Below, piece after piece: positions 21,850 through 24,984 of a DNA stretch of 24,984 nucleotides (the stretch's first letter is position 1; every line of letters starts with the position of its first letter). Made by a program: the position numbers and the translations under genes. The notes below the pieces were generated by a model. That model did no database searches. It was not told the origin of the DNA and saw only the letters and a program-made list of their open reading frames with translations. Origin of the DNA: DHVE2 group archaeon. GTDB taxonomy: Archaea > Thermoplasmatota > Thermoplasmata > Thermoplasmatales > Aciduliprofundaceae. The stretch covers positions 1-24,984 of the forward strand of contig WALH01000075.1 of assembly GCA_015522935.1 (NCBI GenBank), read 5' to 3'.

Positions 21850-23043
21850 ATGATTCATGCATCTAAGAGAGCAAAGAGAATTGAGTACGCAATTCGTGAT
21901 GTTGTTATACCCGCTAACAAACTGGAAAAAAGGGGAATAGAGGTTCTGAAACTGAATATAGGCGATCCAATAAAATACGATTTCAAAACACCGGAGCATA
22001 TTCGCGAAGCTGCAGCTAAAGCGGTTATGGATTCAAGAAGTGAATATTCTCCTTCTGAGGGGCTTCCAGAATTGAGGGAGGCAATAGCAGAGAAGGAGAG
22101 AGGATACGGTGTGGATATAAGCGTTGATGATGTTGTTGTAACCACGGGTGTAACGGAGGCTTTAATGATGATTTTTGCCGCTGCCCTAGACCCGAGGGAG
22201 GAAGTTTTGGTTCCTGGACCAACTTATCCACCGTACATCACATACCCCACATTTTATGACGGTATACCGAAGACTTATCGAACAGTGGAGGAAGATGGAT
22301 GGCAACCGGATATTAATGACATAAGGAAGAAGATAACCCCGAAAACAAAGGCCATCGCTGTGATAAATCCCAATAATCCTACAGGTGCTTATTACGGGGA
22401 AAAGGTGCTGAAGGAAATAGCAGATATTGCGGGAGAATACGGATTGTTTCTCATAAGCGATGAAATATACGATAAGATGCTCTACGACGATTCATTTGTT
22501 TCTCCTGCAAAAATTGCAAAGGATGTACCCATGATGATTTTAAACGGTATTTCCAAAGTCTATCTCGCTCCGGGATGGAGAATTGGATATCTGGCCATCC
22601 GAGATTATGAAGGTCAGCTAAATGATATTCGAGACGGAATTATGCGTCAAGCTCGAGCGAGGTTATGCGCAAACACACCCCTTCAACTTGGCTATCTGGC
22701 AGCTCTCAAAGGCCCACAAGATCATATTCGCAAGACCATGGAGAAACTGCGAAAGAGAAGGGATTACGTTGCGAAAAGAGTAGGTGAGATAGATGGCTTG
22801 AGCGTTGTTCTTCCCAAAGGCGCATTCTACATGTTCATAAAGGTTGAAGGGTGTGATGATGATAAGAAATTCGTTCTCGATTTACTTCAGGAAAAACATG
22901 TTTTAGTTGTCCATGGCTCTGGCTTCTGTCCAATTTACGGTAGAGGTCATTTCAGGATTGTGAATCTTCCGCCTGTGGATTATTTGGAGAGGGCATTCGA
23001 CAGAATTGAGGAGTTTGTGGTAAAGTATTATAAGGAAAAATAG
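21850..23043 (+). CDS. Class I/II PLP-dependent aminotransferase (alanine/aspartate type)
   Basis: A 397-residue fold-type I aminotransferase. Visible hallmarks: NIGDP (36-40), YSPSEGLPELREAIA (66-80), VVTTGVTEAL (97-105), the NPNNPTG loop with N176 (173-179), SDEIYD with D204 and Y207, the PLP-binding lysine K236 in GISKVYLAPGWR, R244, and near the C-terminus GHFRIVNL with the substrate-carboxylate arginine. The sequence resembles archaeal and bacterial alanine-type aminotransferases (AlaA/AlaT), though aspartate or aromatic specificity cannot be excluded. The ATG at 21850 follows an AT-rich TATA-like stretch near 21820-21830 with no Shine-Dalgarno. The DGGGP synthase gene starts 12 bp after its stop and may be co-transcribed. 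Confidence 0.92.
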   Translation: MIHASKRAKRIEYAIRDVVIPANKLEKRGIEVLKLNIGDPIKYDFKTPEHIREAAAKAVMDSRSEYSPSEGLPELREAIAEKERGYGVDISVDDVVVTTGVTEALMMIFAAALDPREEVLVPGPTYPPYITYPTFYDGIPKTYRTVEEDGWQPDINDIRKKITPKTKAIAVINPNNPTGAYYGEKVLKEIADIAGEYGLFLISDEIYDKMLYDDSFVSPAKIAKDVPMMILNGISKVYLAPGWRIGYLAIRDYEGQLNDIRDGIMRQARARLCANTPLQLGYLAALKGPQDHIRKTMEKLRKRRDYVAKRVGEIDGLSVVLPKGAFYMFIKVEGCDDDKKFVLDLLQEKHVLVVHGSGFCPIYGRGHFRIVNLPPVDYLERAFDRIEEFVVKYYKEK

Positions 23044-23055
23044 TTATGGGCAGCA

Positions 23056-23871
23056 GTGAATCCCTATATCCGAATAATCAGGCCCATAAACTGCGTAATG
23101 GGTTCTATAGCAGTATTCCTTACAGGCCTGATTGCACAGGGTCTCAATATTTCTAACTTTCTTATTTCCCTCTCCCTCGGAATGCTGGTAGTATTCTTAA
23201 TAACGGCTGCTGGGAATGTTATAAATGATTACTTCGATCGAGAGAGTGATTTAATAAATCATCCGGAGCGACCAATACCCGCCGGGGAAATTAGACCTAA
23301 AAACGCATTAATTTATTCTGTCACATTGTTCGTTGTTGGTGTGATTCTGGCGTTTCCTATTAATCTCTGCTCTTTCATCGTGGCCATACTTGCAGTCGCA
23401 CTTCTTCTCCTGTACGAGAATTCCCTGAAAAATGAGGGCTTCGCTGGAAATATCACCATAAGCATCCTTGTGGGTATGATCTTCCTGTTCGGAGGCACAA
23501 TTTTCGGACAGCTTTCTCTCATGTCTTTACTCGCTCTTATGGCTTTCTTTTCCAATTTAGGACGGGAGATAATTAAGGATGTGGAGGACATGGTAGGGGA
23601 CATAAACAGAAAAACACTGCCTAAAAAAATTGGAAGAAGAAAAGCGTTGTTGATGGCTATGATCTTCATTTATATATCCATCGCATTAAGTCCTCTACCC
23701 TATACCCTTTTCTCCTTTTCTGTGTTTTATCTTTATGCGGTAATTTTCGCAGACGCAATTTTTATATATGCTACGATTATCCAATTTAAAGATGTGCACA
23801 TGGCTCAAAGATGGATTAAGTACGGAATGATTACAGGTTTAATTGCGTATCTAATTGGGGGATTAACATGA
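23056..23871 (+). CDS. Digeranylgeranylglyceryl phosphate synthase (UbiA family)
   Basis: A 271-residue membrane prenyltransferase that attaches the second geranylgeranyl chain to GGGP, making DGGGP, the second ether bond of archaeal lipids. The family motifs are NDYFDRESD (57-65) followed by NHPERPIPAG, and KDVEDMVGD (174-182) followed by KTLPKKIG. About eight or nine hydrophobic segments. The only usable start is GTG at 23056: an in-frame TAG lies at 23041 and the ATG at 23046 is in another frame; the next in-frame ATG would remove the first membrane segment. It overlaps the GGGP synthase gene by 4 bp (ATGA), so two successive enzymes of the pathway are made from one mRNA. Confidence 0.93.
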   Translation: MNPYIRIIRPINCVMGSIAVFLTGLIAQGLNISNFLISLSLGMLVVFLITAAGNVINDYFDRESDLINHPERPIPAGEIRPKNALIYSVTLFVVGVILAFPINLCSFIVAILAVALLLLYENSLKNEGFAGNITISILVGMIFLFGGTIFGQLSLMSLLALMAFFSNLGREIIKDVEDMVGDINRKTLPKKIGRRKALLMAMIFIYISIALSPLPYTLFSFSVFYLYAVIFADAIFIYATIIQFKDVHMAQRWIKYGMITGLIAYLIGGLT

Positions 23872-24611
23872 AAGTACTTGACTACATCCTGAAAAAAATC
23901 GAGGGTGGAAAGAAGATGCATATGACCCTCATTGATCCTGAAGACCAGAAACCTGAGGATTCCGCGAGAATTGCAAGAGAAGCAGAGCAGGCAGGAACGG
24001 ATGCAATAATGATAGGGGGTTCCACAGTTGCCAATCGTAATATGGTGGATTCCGCAATAAAGGCCATAAAAAAAGTTGTGAGTATTCCTGTTATAATATT
24101 TCCAAACTCGGCAAATGTTATTTCCCCATATGCGGATGCTATTTACTTCATGAGCCTTTTAAACTCCAGAGATGTTGAGATGGTAATTGGACAGCAGGCC
24201 AAGGGCGCTATATGGATAAAAAAATTGGGGCTTGAGCCGATACCTATGGGATATATAATCATTGAGCCGGGTATGACCGTGGGTAAAATAGGCAAGGCCA
24301 GCCCGATCCCCCGTGATAAACCGGAATTTGCCATCGCTTACGCTCTTGCAGCTCAGTATCTTGGTATGAAATTAGTGTATCTTGAAGCGGGAAGCGGAGC
24401 ACCTAAGCCAGTGCCACCGGAAATGGTTCAAGCGGTGAGGAAAGAGATAGATGTTCCTTTAATTGTTGGTGGTGGAATTAGGGAGCCTGAAAATGCATCT
24501 CGCCTCTCCCGTGCAGGCGCAGACATAATTGTCACAGGCACAATAGTGGAGATTGTAGAAGATATAAAAGAAGAATTGGGGAAGATTGTTGAGGCAGCGA
24601 AATATGCCTGA
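23868..24611 (+). CDS. Geranylgeranylglyceryl phosphate (GGGP) synthase
   Basis: A 247-residue TIM-barrel enzyme that joins geranylgeranyl diphosphate to sn-glycerol-1-phosphate, the first committed step of archaeal ether-lipid synthesis. Signature parts: LIDPE (21-25), MIGGSTV (48-54), FPNSANVIS (78-86), the glycerol-phosphate-binding YLEAGSGA (171-178), GGGI (201-204) and VTGT (222-225). Length fits the group II, crenarchaeal/Thermoplasma-like hexameric enzymes. The ATG overlaps the DGGGP synthase stop, so the substrate of one enzyme is the product of the other and translation is coupled. The soluble enzyme acts at the inner face of the membrane. Confidence 0.95.
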   Translation: MKVLDYILKKIEGGKKMHMTLIDPEDQKPEDSARIAREAEQAGTDAIMIGGSTVANRNMVDSAIKAIKKVVSIPVIIFPNSANVISPYADAIYFMSLLNSRDVEMVIGQQAKGAIWIKKLGLEPIPMGYIIIEPGMTVGKIGKASPIPRDKPEFAIAYALAAQYLGMKLVYLEAGSGAPKPVPPEMVQAVRKEIDVPLIVGGGIREPENASRLSRAGADIIVTGTIVEIVEDIKEELGKIVEAAKYA

Positions 24612-24659
24612 GACAAAATAAAATTGGATTTTCACTTTGTGAACATTTGTTTTTAACTG

Positions 24660-24860
24660 TCAGTTGGCGATATGTTGTAGTCTTTTATTTTCAAATCCTT
24701 CTTTTTTGGCTGCTTTTAAGAGTTCAGTATCGGAACTTATCCATAATTTCGGTGAGCATTGCTTTAATCACTCTTCTGTAATCCCCTTTTATCTCTCCCT
24801 TTCTCCTTGTAATCGCCGATAGTGATTCAAGAACTCCCAAGTAAGGTATTATATAAGAGG
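24660..24860 (-). pseudogene. Decayed PIN-domain (VapC-like) toxin remnant
   Basis: No intact gene lies in 24612-24984. On the minus strand two short segments in different frames look like parts of one PIN-domain protein: 24860 to 24724 reads IPYLGVLESLSAITRRKG and on to EIMDKFRY before a stop, and 24755 to 24660 reads LWISSDTELLKAAKKEGFEN before a stop. These resemble the early helix region and the last acidic motif region of archaeal PIN toxins, with the middle of the domain missing and the N-terminal catalytic aspartate segment absent upstream. The assignment is by eye. A plus-strand frame covers part of the same bases (ending VEKWIEKLPFKT at the window edge) and could instead be the start of another gene. 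Confidence 0.4.
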
Positions 24861-24984
24861 TTTGCAAAAATTGTCCTTTGTGGTTGTTGCATTTCCAGTT
24901 TCAGTAACCTTTATTTACCAAATCCGATATCTGTAGATGTGGAATCTGTTGAAAAATGGATAGAGAAACTTCCGTTCAAAACTA

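Noticed and set aside
24813..24984. Plus-strand partial gene ending VEKWIEKLPFKT
   Set aside because: Its only in-frame start codons are GTG and it overlaps the PIN-like remnant; it may be real, but the window ends before that can be judged.

Overview
This window is a densely packed archaeal chromosome segment. A DNA polymerase D small subunit, a DNA primase large subunit, both prenyltransferases of archaeal ether-lipid assembly (GGGP synthase and DGGGP synthase), an archaetidylinositol-phosphate-synthase-like enzyme and two tRNA genes with bulge-helix-bulge introns place it in the Euryarchaeota in the broad sense. The AT-rich sequence, many DUF835/TPR-type signalling parts, Cas4-like nuclease and B12-type radical SAM enzyme fit a thermophilic Thermoplasmatota/DHVE2-like lineage such as Aciduliprofundum. 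That genus-level guess is inference from gene content, not from a marker-gene comparison.

Layout. 1-1648: end of an unrecognised gene, then PolD small subunit (+). 1633-2649: amidohydrolase (-), overlapping the polymerase gene tail to tail. 2753-3557: two small three-TM membrane proteins facing each other. 3611-5352: a tight minus-strand cluster reading DUF5678, retropepsin-like protease, two-TM protein, RelB-like antitoxin, RelE toxin, each with a clear Shine-Dalgarno. 5441-6620: intron-containing tRNA-His, then primase large subunit starting 3 bp later. 6592-11896: minus-strand operon-like run: ArsR regulator, DUF3783 protein, a 1158-residue STAND-type ATPase with two DUF835-like domains inserted in its ATPase and a long TPR tail, an AK6-type adenylate kinase and a CDP-alcohol phosphatidyltransferase, most joined by short overlaps. 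11944-13746: a three-cofactor Old-Yellow-Enzyme-type oxidoreductase. 13952-16075: winged-helix regulator divergent from a two-gene ABC-2 exporter. 16159-19438: HTH regulator, SPASM-type radical SAM protein and B12-binding-type radical SAM protein. 19484-20213: intron-containing tRNA-Tyr with a Cas4-like nuclease gene running antisense into it. 20292-24611: a large UbiA-family fusion, a class I/II aminotransferase, DGGGP synthase and GGGP synthase (the last two overlap by 4 bp). 24612-24984: no intact gene; it holds what looks like a decayed PIN-domain toxin.

A pattern runs through the window: genes at the head of transcription units mostly have a TATA-like element about 25-30 bp before the start codon and no Shine-Dalgarno (leaderless style), while genes inside units have a Shine-Dalgarno or an ATGA overlap. 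The most unusual object is the DUF835-interrupted STAND ATPase translationally coupled to a nucleotide kinase and a lipid head-group enzyme. The DUF5678/retropepsin/RelBE cluster, the paired radical SAM genes (a possible tetraether-ring synthase candidate) and the UbiA fusion are the next most interesting.
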